A stretch of 64,000 nucleotides of DNA from Nostoc sp. UHCC 0302 (GCF_038096175.1 NZ_CP151099.1:5992001-6056000); one strand, 5' to 3'. Counted from the first letter of the stretch, positions 7,905 to 17,384 are shown. The notes: generated by a model from the sequence alone, not told the origin. Numbers and translations: made by a program.

Positions 7905-10900
7905 ATGGCGCAGAATTGGTTGCGGATTACGCATCAAGACGACAAAATCCAACTTTCTTGGCAACGCGGATATGAAAGTCCTCGTTTTGCGTCAGAAGTC
8001 GCCTTCCAGCAACCCTTCGATGAAGAAAACGCAGCTGAGTTACGCTGGTATTTAGAAGATTATCTAAAGTTTCCTTACGGTATTTTTCCAGATAACGCTG
8101 TAAAAATTGAACAAAAATTACAGCGTTGGGGACAAAAGCTATTTGAGCTAGTATTTCGCAGTACAGAGAAAGGAAGAGAGTTTTTTCAAGAAGCGACACG
8201 TGAAGGGCTAGATAAATGTGAACTGGGTATCATTTCTGATAACGCCGAAGTGCTGAATTTGCCTTGGGAGTTGCTATATTCCCCCGATTATCAATTTCTT
8301 GCACCTTCACTGGCGGGGATGTATCGCAGTCTCAGCAGTCAGGGCGTAAAAGCGCCATTGCCAGCAATGCCCAATGACCAACTGAATATTTTACTAGTTA
8401 TTGCCCGTCCTGAAGGTGAGCAAGATGTTGGGTTTAAAACCATTGCCCGTCCCCTGCTGGCGGCGCTGCAACCGATACGTCAGCGAGTCAATCTTAAGGT
8501 ATTGCGTCCCCCTAGCTTGAAAGCATTTGAAGCGGAACTGCAAGCGCATAAGGGTTTTTATCATATCGTCCATTTTGATGGACATGGGAATTTTGACAGC
8601 GAGACACAGGGAGTTTTAGTCTTTGAGGATGAACAGGGAAATGAGCAAGCTGTCAGCGCTAGAGAAATCGCCCAATATTTAACAGATTGCCGTGTGCCTA
8701 TTTTTGTACTGAATGCTTGCAAGTCTGGACAAGTAGGCGAAGAAGCTTTTTCTTCTGTGGCGGGACAGTTGGTGAAATTGGGGGCTAAGGGTGTGGTAGC
8801 GATGGCGTATTCAGTTTACGCCAAAGGTGCAGAACACTTTATTGGGCGGTTGTATGGGGAATTAGTCAGGGGAGAGTGTATCGCTACAGCCGTTGCAGCT
8901 GGGCGGAAGTCCATGTCTATTGACAAAATGCGCCCCAGCCCCAAAGGAAATTTACCTTTACAAGATTGGCTTGTGCCGGTGTTGTATCAGCAGGAACCCT
9001 ATACGCCTTTTGTTCCTAAAAAGACAGCACCCAGTTTTGCCGATTTGATGGCGCAAGCAGACAACACTCCAGAAAATAGCAAGGCTGTAGGTTTACCTGA
9101 TGAAAGTGCTTATGGTTTTATTGGGCGGGATTATGAGATTTTGCGTTTAGAGAGAGCATTTCGGCAAAATCATCTGGTTTTGGTGCAGGGAATGGGCGGC
9201 GTTGGTAAAACTGAGTTAGCCGCAGGTTTCGCCCGATGGTTAGATGACACTCAAGGACGTACAGGTGGTATGTTCTTCACCTCCTTTGAACAGGGTGCGG
9301 GGTTGAGTCAGGTAATTAACCAAATTGGGAGGGCGTTAGGAGGTGAGAGATTTTCCCAAATGATGCCAAAACAGCAAGAGGATGTGGTGCGGGAATATCT
9401 GCAAACTAATCCTTGCTTGTTGATTTGGGATAACTTTGAACCTGTCAACGGTTTCCCTACGGGGAATGAACCATTATTGAGTGGGGAAGAGAGAAACAAG
9501 CTGAAGCGGTTTCTTAAAGAATTGCGGGGTGGGAAATCTTGGGTATTAATTACCAGTCGCCGCGAAGAACTTTGGCTAGATTGTGGGTATAGTTTAATCA
9601 ACTTGCGGGGGTTGTCTCAAGCGGATGCCCAAGAGTTAGCCGCGAAGATTTTGCAAACCGTGGGTGTGGAGAGAAAGAACCTACCAGCAGAGTATTTAGA
9701 ATTGTTGAAATTGTTGGGGGGACATCCGTTGTCTTTGCGGGTGGTGTTGCCGCATTTAAAGACACAGACACCTGTGCAGTTAATTGAGGCGCTGCGGCGG
9801 GGGTTAGATACTTTTAGGGGACAAGAGGAAGAAGGGAGAGAAAAATCTCTTACTGTGTCGTTGGATTATTCCTTTGCCAAGTTGTCAGAACGAACACGTC
9901 AGCATTTACCATTTTTGGCGCTGTTTTCGGAACGGGTTAATGCACATTGGCTGCATAGTTTTTCAAAAAATCCTGATGATAGCTATGGACAAGCTTATCA
10001 AGCGGTGTTTGGGGAGAACTTGCAAAAACCAGATTGGATGAGAATTCTCAACGAAGCCGCCGCCGCAGGTATTTTGGAGTATTTGGGTGAGAGTATCTAT
10101 AAAATTCACCCAGCACTACCTTGGTATTTGCGCCAGCAGTTAAACACAATTACTTCCCAGGAGGTGATTAACGAACTCGAAAAAAAGTTGCTGATTTTCT
10201 ACGCTTATTTGGCGGATAGCTACCGTGAGAAACTCATCAGCAACGCAGAACTAGCAACTTTTGTGCTGCGGGTGGAAGAACCAAATCTGTTGCAAAATCT
10301 GCGCCTTGCTGAACATCAGCAGGAATGGGCTTATGCACAATGGATTCTGCAAGCCTTGGGAGAAGTGTATAAGCGCATAGGGCGCAAACCCGAATTTAAG
10401 TCACTGCGACAACGGACGCTGAGGCATATTGGTATTCATTTGACAGATGCCAAAGCAAAGGGTGAAGATGCTTTGAATTTCTGGATATATCTACGGATTG
10501 AAGATGCCAATGAAGCCGCTCAAAGTGCTGACTTGGAAGGGGCAAGGAAAGTCTATCAAGAAATTCTGGATGAACTGATAGCTGTAAATGACTCCTCAGT
10601 GAATAACAAAATTGCCACTGCTAATCATAATCTAGGCAATATTGCCCAAGAGCAACGGCAGTTTGATGTGGCTGTTGATTACTACAACAAGGCGCTGAAG
10701 ATAAAAGAAGATGCCGGGGATTTGTACAGTGCTGCTAGTGACTATCACCAACTGGGCATAGTAGCCCAAGAGCAACGGCAGTTTGATGTGGCTGTTAATT
10801 ACTACAACAAGGCGCTGAAGATATATGAAGATGCCGGGGATTTGTACAGTGCTGCTAGAGAATATCACCACCTGGGCATAGTAGCCCAAGAGCAACGGCA

Positions 10901-12086
10901 GTTTGATGTGGCTGTTGATTACTACAATAAGGCGCTGAAGATATTTGAAGATGCCGGGGATTTGTACAGTGCTGCTAGAGAATATCACCACCTGGGCAGG
11001 GTAGCCGAAGAGCAACGGCAGTTTGATGTGGTTGTTGATTACTACAACAAGGCGCTGAAGATATATGAAGATGCCGGGGATTTGTACAATGCTGCTAAAG
11101 AATATCACCAACTGGGCATGGTAGCCCAAGAGCAACGGCAGTTTGATGTGGCTGTTGATTACTACAACAAGGCGCTGAAGATAAGAGAAGATGCCGGGGA
11201 TTTGTACAGTGCTGCTAGTGACTATCATCAACTGGGCAGGATAGCCGAAGAGCAACGGCAGTTTGATGTGGCTGTTGATTACTACAACAAGGCGCTGAAG
11301 ATATTAGAAGATGTCGGGGATTTGTACAGTGCTGCTAGAGAATATCATCACCTGGGCATAGTAGCCCAAGAGCAACGGCAGTTTGATGTGGCTGTTGATT
11401 ACTACAACAAGGCGCTGAAGATATATGAAGATGCCGGGGATTTGTACAATGCTGCTGATGAATATCACCAACTGGGCAGGGTAGCCGAAGAGCAACGGCA
11501 GTTTGATGTGGCTGTTGATTACTACAACAAAGCGCTGAAGATATATGAAGATGCCGGGGATTTCTACAGGGCTGCTAGTGACTATCATCAACTGGGCATG
11601 GTAGCCGAAGAGCAACGGCAGTTTGATGTGGCTGTTGATTACTACAACAAGGCGCTGAAGATAAGAGAAGATGCCGGGGATTTGTACAGTGCTGCTAGTG
11701 AATATCACCAACTGGGCATGGTAGCCGAAGAGCAACGGCAGTTTGATGTGGCTGTTGATTATTATCAAAAAACCTATAAAGTTTTTGAGCAATTCCGCGA
11801 TTGGTATTGGGCTTCACAAACATTGGGTAAGTGGGGAAGGGTTTTAGAAGCTCAAGAAAATTACGCTGAGGCTTTGCAAATTTACATTCGTGCTTTGGCT
11901 ATTGAACTAAAGCATAATAATCAAGATGGGATTGGTTATTATATCCATGCTTTAGCCCGTATGCTCAAGCAGTTAGGAGAAAGCCAGTTTCAAACCATTT
12001 GGCGCGAGGCGACGGGTGAAGAGTGTGCTGGAGAGTATCGCAAGGCAATTTGGACAGCGCGAGATAGGCTAGAAACAGAGTCGTAG
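7905..12086 (+). CDS. CHAT protease / NB-ARC / TPR-repeat protein
   Basis: A 1393-residue STAND-type protein. The N-terminal CHAT caspase-fold domain (to about 340) has catalytic His227 in HFDGHG and Cys272 in LNACKSG. The NB-ARC-like switch (about 400-760) has Walker A GMGGVGKT with K435, Walker B LLIWDNF, VLITSRR and a GHPLSLR motif. A helical region leads to about ten 40-residue TPR-like units (about 910-1300), nine of them nearly identical, then a divergent TPR end. By analogy with NLR-like proteins, ligand binding by the repeats would release NB-ARC and activate the protease; this is inferred. ATG 7905 is preferred over the in-frame GTG 7890. The next genes are a PIN toxin-antitoxin pair. 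All catalytic and ATP-binding residues are intact. Confidence 0.93.
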   Translation: MAQNWLRITHQDDKIQLSWQRGYESPRFASEVAFQQPFDEENAAELRWYLEDYLKFPYGIFPDNAVKIEQKLQRWGQKLFELVFRSTEKGREFFQEATREGLDKCELGIISDNAEVLNLPWELLYSPDYQFLAPSLAGMYRSLSSQGVKAPLPAMPNDQLNILLVIARPEGEQDVGFKTIARPLLAALQPIRQRVNLKVLRPPSLKAFEAELQAHKGFYHIVHFDGHGNFDSETQGVLVFEDEQGNEQAVSAREIAQYLTDCRVPIFVLNACKSGQVGEEAFSSVAGQLVKLGAKGVVAMAYSVYAKGAEHFIGRLYGELVRGECIATAVAAGRKSMSIDKMRPSPKGNLPLQDWLVPVLYQQEPYTPFVPKKTAPSFADLMAQADNTPENSKAVGLPDESAYGFIGRDYEILRLERAFRQNHLVLVQGMGGVGKTELAAGFARWLDDTQGRTGGMFFTSFEQGAGLSQVINQIGRALGGERFSQMMPKQQEDVVREYLQTNPCLLIWDNFEPVNGFPTGNEPLLSGEERNKLKRFLKELRGGKSWVLITSRREELWLDCGYSLINLRGLSQADAQELAAKILQTVGVERKNLPAEYLELLKLLGGHPLSLRVVLPHLKTQTPVQLIEALRRGLDTFRGQEEEGREKSLTVSLDYSFAKLSERTRQHLPFLALFSERVNAHWLHSFSKNPDDSYGQAYQAVFGENLQKPDWMRILNEAAAAGILEYLGESIYKIHPALPWYLRQQLNTITSQEVINELEKKLLIFYAYLADSYREKLISNAELATFVLRVEEPNLLQNLRLAEHQQEWAYAQWILQALGEVYKRIGRKPEFKSLRQRTLRHIGIHLTDAKAKGEDALNFWIYLRIEDANEAAQSADLEGARKVYQEILDELIAVNDSSVNNKIATANHNLGNIAQEQRQFDVAVDYYNKALKIKEDAGDLYSAASDYHQLGIVAQEQRQFDVAVNYYNKALKIYEDAGDLYSAAREYHHLGIVAQEQRQFDVAVDYYNKALKIFEDAGDLYSAAREYHHLGRVAEEQRQFDVVVDYYNKALKIYEDAGDLYNAAKEYHQLGMVAQEQRQFDVAVDYYNKALKIREDAGDLYSAASDYHQLGRIAEEQRQFDVAVDYYNKALKILEDVGDLYSAAREYHHLGIVAQEQRQFDVAVDYYNKALKIYEDAGDLYNAADEYHQLGRVAEEQRQFDVAVDYYNKALKIYEDAGDFYRAASDYHQLGMVAEEQRQFDVAVDYYNKALKIREDAGDLYSAASEYHQLGMVAEEQRQFDVAVDYYQKTYKVFEQFRDWYWASQTLGKWGRVLEAQENYAEALQIYIRALAIELKHNNQDGIGYYIHALARMLKQLGESQFQTIWREATGEECAGEYRKAIWTARDRLETES
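10633..11770 (+). repeat. 120-bp tandem repeats encoding TPR-like units
   Basis: The pattern recurs every 120 bp: AGCAACGGCAGTTTGATGTG, ACTACAACAAGGCGCTGAAG and GATGCCGGGGATTTGTACA are nearly invariant at DNA level through nine units, with a tenth decaying after its first half. Homogeneity including third codon positions implies recent duplication or gene conversion. Confidence 0.95.
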
Positions 12087-12148
12087 GTTGCAGTGCAAGA
12101 TTTATTGCCAACGTCAAATCATTCATAAGTTTTATTTAAGCATTGCTT

Positions 12149-12177
12149 GCGATGTCTACGACGGGCTACGCCTACGC
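12149..12177. repeat. 29-bp interspersed repeat GATGTCTACGACGGGCTACG type
   Basis: Nearly identical to 21230-21258, which lies inside an antitoxin gene, and related in inverted orientation to 21965-21993. Non-coding here. Confidence 0.75.
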
Positions 12178-12216
12178 ACAGAGCGCACTACCCTAAAGAG
12201 CGATGCATGAGCATTT

Positions 12217-12395
12217 GCCACCAACATCGTAATATTGATGACCAATATCGTAATGTTGGTGACCAATATCGTAATGTTAGTGGCCAACATCGTAATGTTA
12301 ATGACCAATATCGTAATGTTGATGACCAATATCGTAATGTTGGTGACCAATATCGTAATGTTGGTGACCAATATCGTAATGTTGGTGACGACAAG
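12217..12395. repeat. 21-bp minisatellite (8 units), consensus CGTAATGTTGGTGACCAATA(T)
   Basis: Eight tandem 21-bp units with a partial unit at the left edge. Differences are mainly transitions at a few positions. Both strands are open and give heptad peptides, but no frame has a convincing ribosome site, so the array is treated as non-coding. It lies between the CHAT gene and the PIN toxin-antitoxin pair. Confidence 0.9.
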
Positions 12396-12486
12396 CTAGT
12401 TATTCAGAACTGCGATGTCTACGATGTACCCCTACGCAACATTTACAGCAGCAGTGTTTTATCCTAGAAACAAAAAGGGCAAAAGT

Positions 12487-12759
12487 ATGCAAGCCTACAA
12501 GCTCAACGCCACAATTGATGAATCAGGTCATTTAATTATTGACGAACCTCTAAATATTGCTCCTGGAAAAGTGGAAGTGATTATTTTGCAGCCAGTTCCA
12601 TCCTTGGAAAATTCTACTGAGTCACAGCCAGAAAAGCCGAGAAGAAAGTCTAAAGTAAAAGCATTTGAAGGTTTATTTGAAAATGCCCCACCAACACCAC
12701 CAGACTTTGACCCAGACCAAGCCCGATGGGAAGCTTTAAAGGAGAAACATAATCTGTGA
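12487..12759 (+). CDS. Antitoxin of a PIN-type toxin-antitoxin pair
   Basis: A 90-residue protein whose N-terminal half (ATIDESGHLIIDEPL then GKVEVIIL) resembles an AbrB/SpoVT-like beta-strand domain, followed by a basic, proline-containing linker and an acidic C-terminus ending WEALKEKHNL. This is the usual plan of antitoxins paired with PIN toxins: DNA-binding N-terminus, toxin-masking C-terminus. ATG 12487 is chosen over the upstream in-frame ATG at 12415 because AAAGGG lies upstream at good spacing and the upstream peptide comes from repeat-rich sequence. The stop overlaps the toxin start by 4 bases (GTGA), indicating translational coupling. It probably represses its own operon (family knowledge). 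Confidence 0.8.
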   Translation: MQAYKLNATIDESGHLIIDEPLNIAPGKVEVIILQPVPSLENSTESQPEKPRRKSKVKAFEGLFENAPPTPPDFDPDQARWEALKEKHNL

Positions 12760-13175
12760 AAATCTTGTTAGACACCAACATCATTGTAGATGATGCCCTT
12801 GAGCGTGAACCTTTTCTAGAGGTAAGCGAACAAGTGCTGGTGCTAGTTGAGCAAGGACAGGTAGAAGGTTATATTTCCGCCTCAACTTTTAGTGATTTGT
12901 ATTACATCATCCGTAGAGCAAGAGGTCGAGAGTGGACACTTACTTATTTAAGGCAGTTGGTCAACTTCTGCCGTATAGCTACCGTAGACAGTACTGCAAT
13001 CAACATGGCACTAAACCTTAACTTTAGAGATTTTGAAGACGCTATTCAATACAGCGCTGCGGTACTCAATCACTTAGATGCTATTATTACTCGCAACCCT
13101 AGAGATTTTCCAGTTGCTACTCCCAGAATTATCACACCTGAAGAGTTGATTCAGGAACTAACAACTACTCCATAA
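12756..13175 (+). CDS. PIN-domain toxin (VapC-like ribonuclease)
   Basis: Mg-dependent endoribonuclease of the PIN fold, 139 residues, the normal VapC size. Conserved acidic positions are visible: D6 in LLDTN, D47 in the ISASTFSDLYY segment, E94-D95 in DFEDAIQ, and an Asn/Asp pair in TRNPRDF (N114, D117). The GTG start at 12756 overlaps the antitoxin stop. The active site looks intact, so the toxin is probably functional and held by the upstream antitoxin. The next gene, 13195, begins only 19 bases after the stop and may be co-transcribed. RNA target is unknown. Confidence 0.88.
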   Translation: MKILLDTNIIVDDALEREPFLEVSEQVLVLVEQGQVEGYISASTFSDLYYIIRRARGREWTLTYLRQLVNFCRIATVDSTAINMALNLNFRDFEDAIQYSAAVLNHLDAIITRNPRDFPVATPRIITPEELIQELTTTP

Positions 13176-13194
13176 ATAATTAAGTTAAATATAT

Positions 13195-13626
13195 ATGAAT
13201 GCCCAATTAACCCCTGTCGAAATCCAAGAACTTCAGCAACTTTTGCCAAACGACACCCCAGCGCAATATGCACTTACTACTCTGCAACAACACAATGGCA
13301 ATCTAGAAGCAAGTTTTGATGCACTTTGGCAAGAGAAAGTCGGCAAAACAGATTATGGTAAGGGCAAAAAATCTCTTTTACAACTCACCCTCAATGAAAT
13401 CCGCGCGGAAATCTGTGGTGATGATGGTTTACAGGGCAAAATCAAAGAATACACCAAGAACCCTGGTAGTGCTTCTCTGCTTAATAGTATTATTGGTTCA
13501 CTGGTGGCAGTTGCAGCAGTAAATGGAATACCGATGGATGCTGCGATCGCTACAATTGTGGTGTTATATATTTTGAAAATTGGGATAAACGTCTTCTGCA
13601 AGTATACTGAGCCAGATAGTGAGTGA
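13195..13626 (+). CDS. Hypothetical protein with UBA/CUE-like N-terminus and hydrophobic C-terminus
   Basis: A 143-residue protein. Residues about 5-45 (LTPVEIQELQQLLPNDTPAQ, then NGNLEASFDALW) have the spacing and GNLE-x-AFxxLW pattern of a three-helix UBA/CUE-like fold; this is pattern similarity seen by eye, not a domain hit. A basic linker follows, then two hydrophobic helices (about 95-115 and 117-137) separated by a short NGIPMD turn, suggesting a membrane hairpin. It lies 19 bp behind the PIN toxin and 1.1 kb behind the CHAT-NB-ARC gene. It may be a membrane-associated effector or adaptor of this locus (inference). No enzyme motif is visible. Confidence 0.7.
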   Translation: MNAQLTPVEIQELQQLLPNDTPAQYALTTLQQHNGNLEASFDALWQEKVGKTDYGKGKKSLLQLTLNEIRAEICGDDGLQGKIKEYTKNPGSASLLNSIIGSLVAVAAVNGIPMDAAIATIVVLYILKIGINVFCKYTEPDSE

Positions 13627-13738
13627 GAGCAAAGATACAAAGGAAACAAGGGAGACAAAAATAATAACTCTTAACTCTTGTACAGAAGCGTAGACGCTCG
13701 AAGAGCGGCTTCTCGTAAGAGTATAATCGCGTCTCCCC
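13627..13738. repeat. Intergenic repeat cluster
   Basis: Contains GTACAGAAGCGTAGACGCTC and GAAGAGCGGCTTCTCG modules, typical short interspersed repeats of Nostocales, between convergent genes. Confidence 0.55.
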
Positions 13739-14377
13739 TCATGTCCCTGGTAAATTTCGCAAACGCTCATCCAAATGAGTACGGTCTGCCAAAGCTTGCA
13801 AAAGTGTGCCATGTGAAGTAAATTCTACAATACTGACTGACCCCACAGGGCATCCTAAACGAAACCGAAAGCGTCCCACATCAATACCTAAAAAGCTACA
13901 CAGCATAATTCTAATAGTTGCCTTGTGGGAAACAATTAAAACATTCCCACTACTATAAAGCTGCTTAATTTCTTCAATTACCTGTATAGCACGAGCAGCA
14001 ATTGTAACTGCCATTTCCCCACCAGTTGGGGCGTACCAAGCCGGATCGGCTGACCAACGTATATAATCATCATGATATTCGCGGCTAACTATTTCTGGTG
14101 TTTTACCTTCCCACTTACCATAGTTAATTTCTTTCAAACCATCCCGTAGTTGTGGTTCCATCCCGATGGCTGTATACAGAGGTTTCGCTGTTTCCACAGT
14201 TCGCTGCATTGGGCTACAAAAGATTGCATTCCAAGGCTTAGAACTGTATGCAGATGCAAAAGCCTTTGCCATTTCCAATCCTTCCGGGGTAAGTTCTGAA
14301 TTTATAGAACCGCAAAAGGAATTATTACGACTGCATTCTGTCTGCCCGTGACGGAGGAAGTAAAGAGTTAGACTCAC
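13739..14377 (-). CDS. Histidine phosphatase family protein
   Basis: Phosphoglycerate-mutase-like phosphatase of 212 residues. The phosphohistidine motif FLRHGQTE starts at residue 7; the partner motifs CSPMQRTVETA (Arg), INYGKWEGK (Glu) and the second catalytic histidine in VSHKATIR are all present. Members dephosphorylate small metabolites such as sugar phosphates, phosphoserine or cobalamin precursors; the substrate cannot be told from sequence. The start is GTG 14377, because no ATG lies close to the RHG motif. It is convergent with 13195 and stands alone. Confidence 0.9.
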   Translation of the reverse strand: MSLTLYFLRHGQTECSRNNSFCGSINSELTPEGLEMAKAFASAYSSKPWNAIFCSPMQRTVETAKPLYTAIGMEPQLRDGLKEINYGKWEGKTPEIVSREYHDDYIRWSADPAWYAPTGGEMAVTIAARAIQVIEEIKQLYSSGNVLIVSHKATIRIMLCSFLGIDVGRFRFRLGCPVGSVSIVEFTSHGTLLQALADRTHLDERLRNLPGT

Positions 14378-15496
14378 AGTATATATATTCTCATCGATTT
14401 TAAATTGAGAAGCGCTAACAACCAGAACTAGCTGAGGATAATTAATACCTGTGGTATCTTACTACAAATTTTTGATAATTTTGATGTTATAAGGTAACAA
14501 GTATACAGCGATGTGCTTCGTGGAGCGATCGCTTCTTCCCGCAGATATATTTTTAAACTAGCTTATGTTTTTTATTGACACATAAAAAACTGGAAGCTAT
14601 TCAAGTTTTTGAGCTTCCAGTAATTACGATATAAATTACAAATTTACAAAACAGACATAATCCTGGTTGGGAGGACTAGAATTATGTTTAGTTGTCAGAG
14701 AAGCGTATTAGCTGTAAGTTCTACCAGCCATGACAACGATTTTCCTGTAGCCTTTCTATTTCCGTTCCTGACATTAGTGTTAAACGCGATTTTGAGAAAA
14801 TCAAGCAACACCAATCGCAGTACATAAAGCTTTACGAGTAATGCTTCCACCGTCTGCAGAATCAGCGGATGACATAAAAATTTTAGATTGGGGGAATCCA
14901 CCGCTCCAAATTTTCTTTACTCAAACTTATTTGGAAATAAAACCACCAGCAGCAACAGTTGAATCGTCAGTCTTGGTGTAGGAGTTATTTACTCCACGAA
15001 ATACTAACTGCTTTAGTAATCAGCTTGATATATTTCATGGTCGTAACTAATTATTCATTTTATTTTTGAAAATGAATTTGTTTGCCAACTACCTCTATGT
15101 CTTATTTAAGTTGTTATATGTAATTTATACTATTTTACCGTTGTATATTTGCCATTTTGGCATATTTTTGCCAGGAGCTTAATTAATGCCTATATCTAGA
15201 TGTATTCCGCTGTTGGATATTAAGTAAGCATCTATTCTTTAGTATTATTAACTACAAGATTTGCATAAATACCAAATATAGATGATACCCATACCTGAAT
15301 CATTCCGGGGTACTATTTATTATTTATCCAAAATAATAAATTAAAAATCAGCAAAGTAACATTCTAATATAAAGAACCTGCCATGCTACAAATTTGTAAT
15401 TAGCATGGTAGGTTATCAAGCAATCTATCAACTTGAGACTAAATTCTATGGATTTAATCTATTTATTTATCAAATTGACAGAATGTTCAGGAAATT
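14378..15496. other. Long AT-rich intergenic region
   Basis: No convincing gene. The ORF at 14695-14901 on the minus strand lacks protein-like composition and a ribosome site. A short minus-strand frame ending at 14927 (peptide end DSTVAAGGFISK) may be a gene remnant but has no start codon. Confidence 0.5.
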
Positions 15497-15623
15497 TATA
15501 GCAGTCCTAAATCATTCGTGAAAATTTGAGGTTGTTACGACCCCCCTGTAGTCCCCCCTTGGTAAGGGGGGACGGCGTTAGCCGGGGGGTGAATTTTTTT
15601 ACAATTTATTTAGGATTGCTATA
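15497..15623. repeat. MITE-like element with 16-bp terminal inverted repeats
   Basis: TATAGCAGTCCTAAAT at 15497-15512 is matched by ATTTAGGATTGCTATA at 15608-15623, one mismatch. The interior is a G/C-rich CCCCCCTTGGTAAGGGGGG palindrome. The length of 127 bp and TA at the tips suggest a Tc1/IS630-type non-autonomous element. Confidence 0.75.
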
Positions 15624-15664
15624 TTGAGTAGTTTCTGGCTTTAATGGCATTTGGTTGGTATTTA

Positions 15665-16060
15665 TTAATTTGCTTGCTTTGCCAACCTCTGACCCAGATT
15701 GTTACTACGAATTTCTGTTTTTTGTTTTCCAACTACTTCCAGATAAGCTATGTCTTTTATTTTAGTTAAACAAGTCGCTGAAAGATTGCTATCAGACCTT
15801 GTATCATTAGACTGTTTAACTATTTTTAGATTTTCATTTTGCTGTTGGTTAACTCGGTTAGACTTAGAGTTTTCTTTGAGTAATCGATTATAAGTGCGGT
15901 ATGGAATGTAATGTAGAGGATTGTAGCCAGCAAATCGCAGCATTAAAACACAAGCCCAAGAATACTTTCCGGCAAGAATAGCTTCAACTACTTTGTCAAA
16001 TTGCTGAGACTTCATTGTTTGATCTAAGGTACTACTAATGCTAGCAATGTCTTGATTCAT
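15665..16060 (-). CDS. HetP-family heterocyst differentiation protein
   Basis: A 131-residue protein. The conserved HetP core spans about 20-63: [20 protein letters not shown] followed by [20 protein letters not shown], a signature I recognise from HetP and its Anabaena homologues. The remaining C-terminal half is polar, Asn/Gln/Ser-rich and probably unstructured. HetP acts in commitment to heterocyst formation in Anabaena, and its homologues modulate the timing; which member this is cannot be told. The start at ATG 16060 has AGAGAAC upstream. The gene stands isolated, with a 2.4-kb non-coding region upstream and a MITE-like element just downstream. It supports a heterocystous host. Family confidence is high; paralogue uncertain, so no symbol is given. 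Confidence 0.85.
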   Translation of the reverse strand: MNQDIASISSTLDQTMKSQQFDKVVEAILAGKYSWACVLMLRFAGYNPLHYIPYRTYNRLLKENSKSNRVNQQQNENLKIVKQSNDTRSDSNLSATCLTKIKDIAYLEVVGKQKTEIRSNNLGQRLAKQAN

Positions 16061-16552
16061 AGTGTTTAGTTCTCTTGAATAAAGTAAACCAGTCTAGTTT
16101 CTGCGATTGTTGGTATTTCAGTTGATATTTACAAACTGCTCAGCCTTTATACAGATGCTTAACTGCTTCTATAAAAACGCTAGGAATGAGGCGTTAGCAG
16201 ATGCTTAAGAAGGAAAAACTCGAAAAAGCTAAAGTGTAGCTCTTGGTAGATATAACTTTACCCATAGTTAAAGTCTTATAACTCCTAATTCAATTGTTCT
16301 TTCCTAGCTATTTAATTATATAAAAGCTGGATAAATAATTAGGAGATGTCCTGTAAATTTGCATATTCATTAGGCTATTTTTGGAAAAATCTCATCTTTG
16401 AACATTAAGAACAATATTCGTATTTATACTATATTGCTGCTATAACGTCATTTGCTAATTTCACAGGGTAATAACTTAAATTTACTGAACATATTTCAAG
16501 CTTTGCTTATGTAATGTGCAACTTTGAATTTTGTCCCTGTTTAATAATTAGA

Positions 16553-16648
16553 GAGGGGTGTTACCCCTCACAGACTATTAATTTGGAACTTTGATTATTC
16601 TCAATATACTCGAAATGTTTATGATCAACTATGGGGTGTTAGACCCCA
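16553..16648. repeat. Pair of related small hairpins
   Basis: GAGGGGT-GTT-ACCCCTC (16553-16569) and TGGGGT-GTTAG-ACCCCA (16632-16648) share the GGGGTGTTA...CCCC design 63 bp apart. No T-run follows either. Confidence 0.5.
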
Positions 16649-17384
16649 CAAATTAAACAATATATATAGTGACAAAAAAGTGTTCTCAGCCGTAGTGGTT
16701 GAAAATGATTTCCATATTTCTTATAGATTAAAAATGTTATCTATTAGAACAAAAAAGCTTACCAGCTATAGGTTAAAGCTAAAATTTTCTGATAAGTTTA
16801 TGTAAGTTTATCGTAAATTTTTCATGATTATTGTTTAATAAATCTATGCAACAACTTGTTAAAAATACAGATTTATGATATGTTGAATAAACATTTTTAT
16901 AAGCACACTAAAATATCACAAAACAGCTATAATGTGATTTTTTAAACAATAAGAATATAGCAAGCTATGCTTATAGCTTTAGATGAGTTATTAAATAATA
17001 AAAACTAATTTATTTAAATGCTGCTAAGTAGATTCAGTAACAATTAGCCAGGATATTAATGACTTGCTCAAATAAAGATACTCGGTGTAAAACGAGGATA
17101 CATTCTAGGTGATGAACCCCACAAATATGATGAAATATGATTAAAGTTGTGCAGCCCGGATTAATCTAAATTAGGTTATTACTGAAACTGGCATTCTCGT
17201 TTGACATCTAGGGCGCTAGTTGTTTTAACCAAAATCAGAATTTGGCGGTTTATAATCAGTGTGCGATCGCTTCACTTCTAAGAGTGTGACATTTAAAGTG
17301 TCTCAGTTTTATCTCATTGATAAGTTCTGCATCAAATGCAGTTCCTTTAACTCTTATTGACTAAAAGGAGTTCAAAGTTAATAA

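Noticed and set aside
10632-11792. Long minus-strand ORFs opposite the TPR repeats
   Set aside because: Shadow frames created by the homogeneous 120-bp repeats; they break at repeat edges and lack start signals.
12217-12395. CRISPR array
   Set aside because: Units are contiguous 21-mers without spacers, and no cas gene is present; the same holds for 21721-21888 and 26758-26930.
12147-12467. 106-residue protein with DQYRNVG heptads
   Set aside because: Minisatellite translation preceded by a repeat; overlaps the true antitoxin start region.
14695-15020. Minus-strand ORFs, including a short frame ending DSTVAAGGFISK
   Set aside because: No start codon or ribosome site for the short frame and poor composition of the 68-residue ORF; a decayed gene is possible but cannot be supported.
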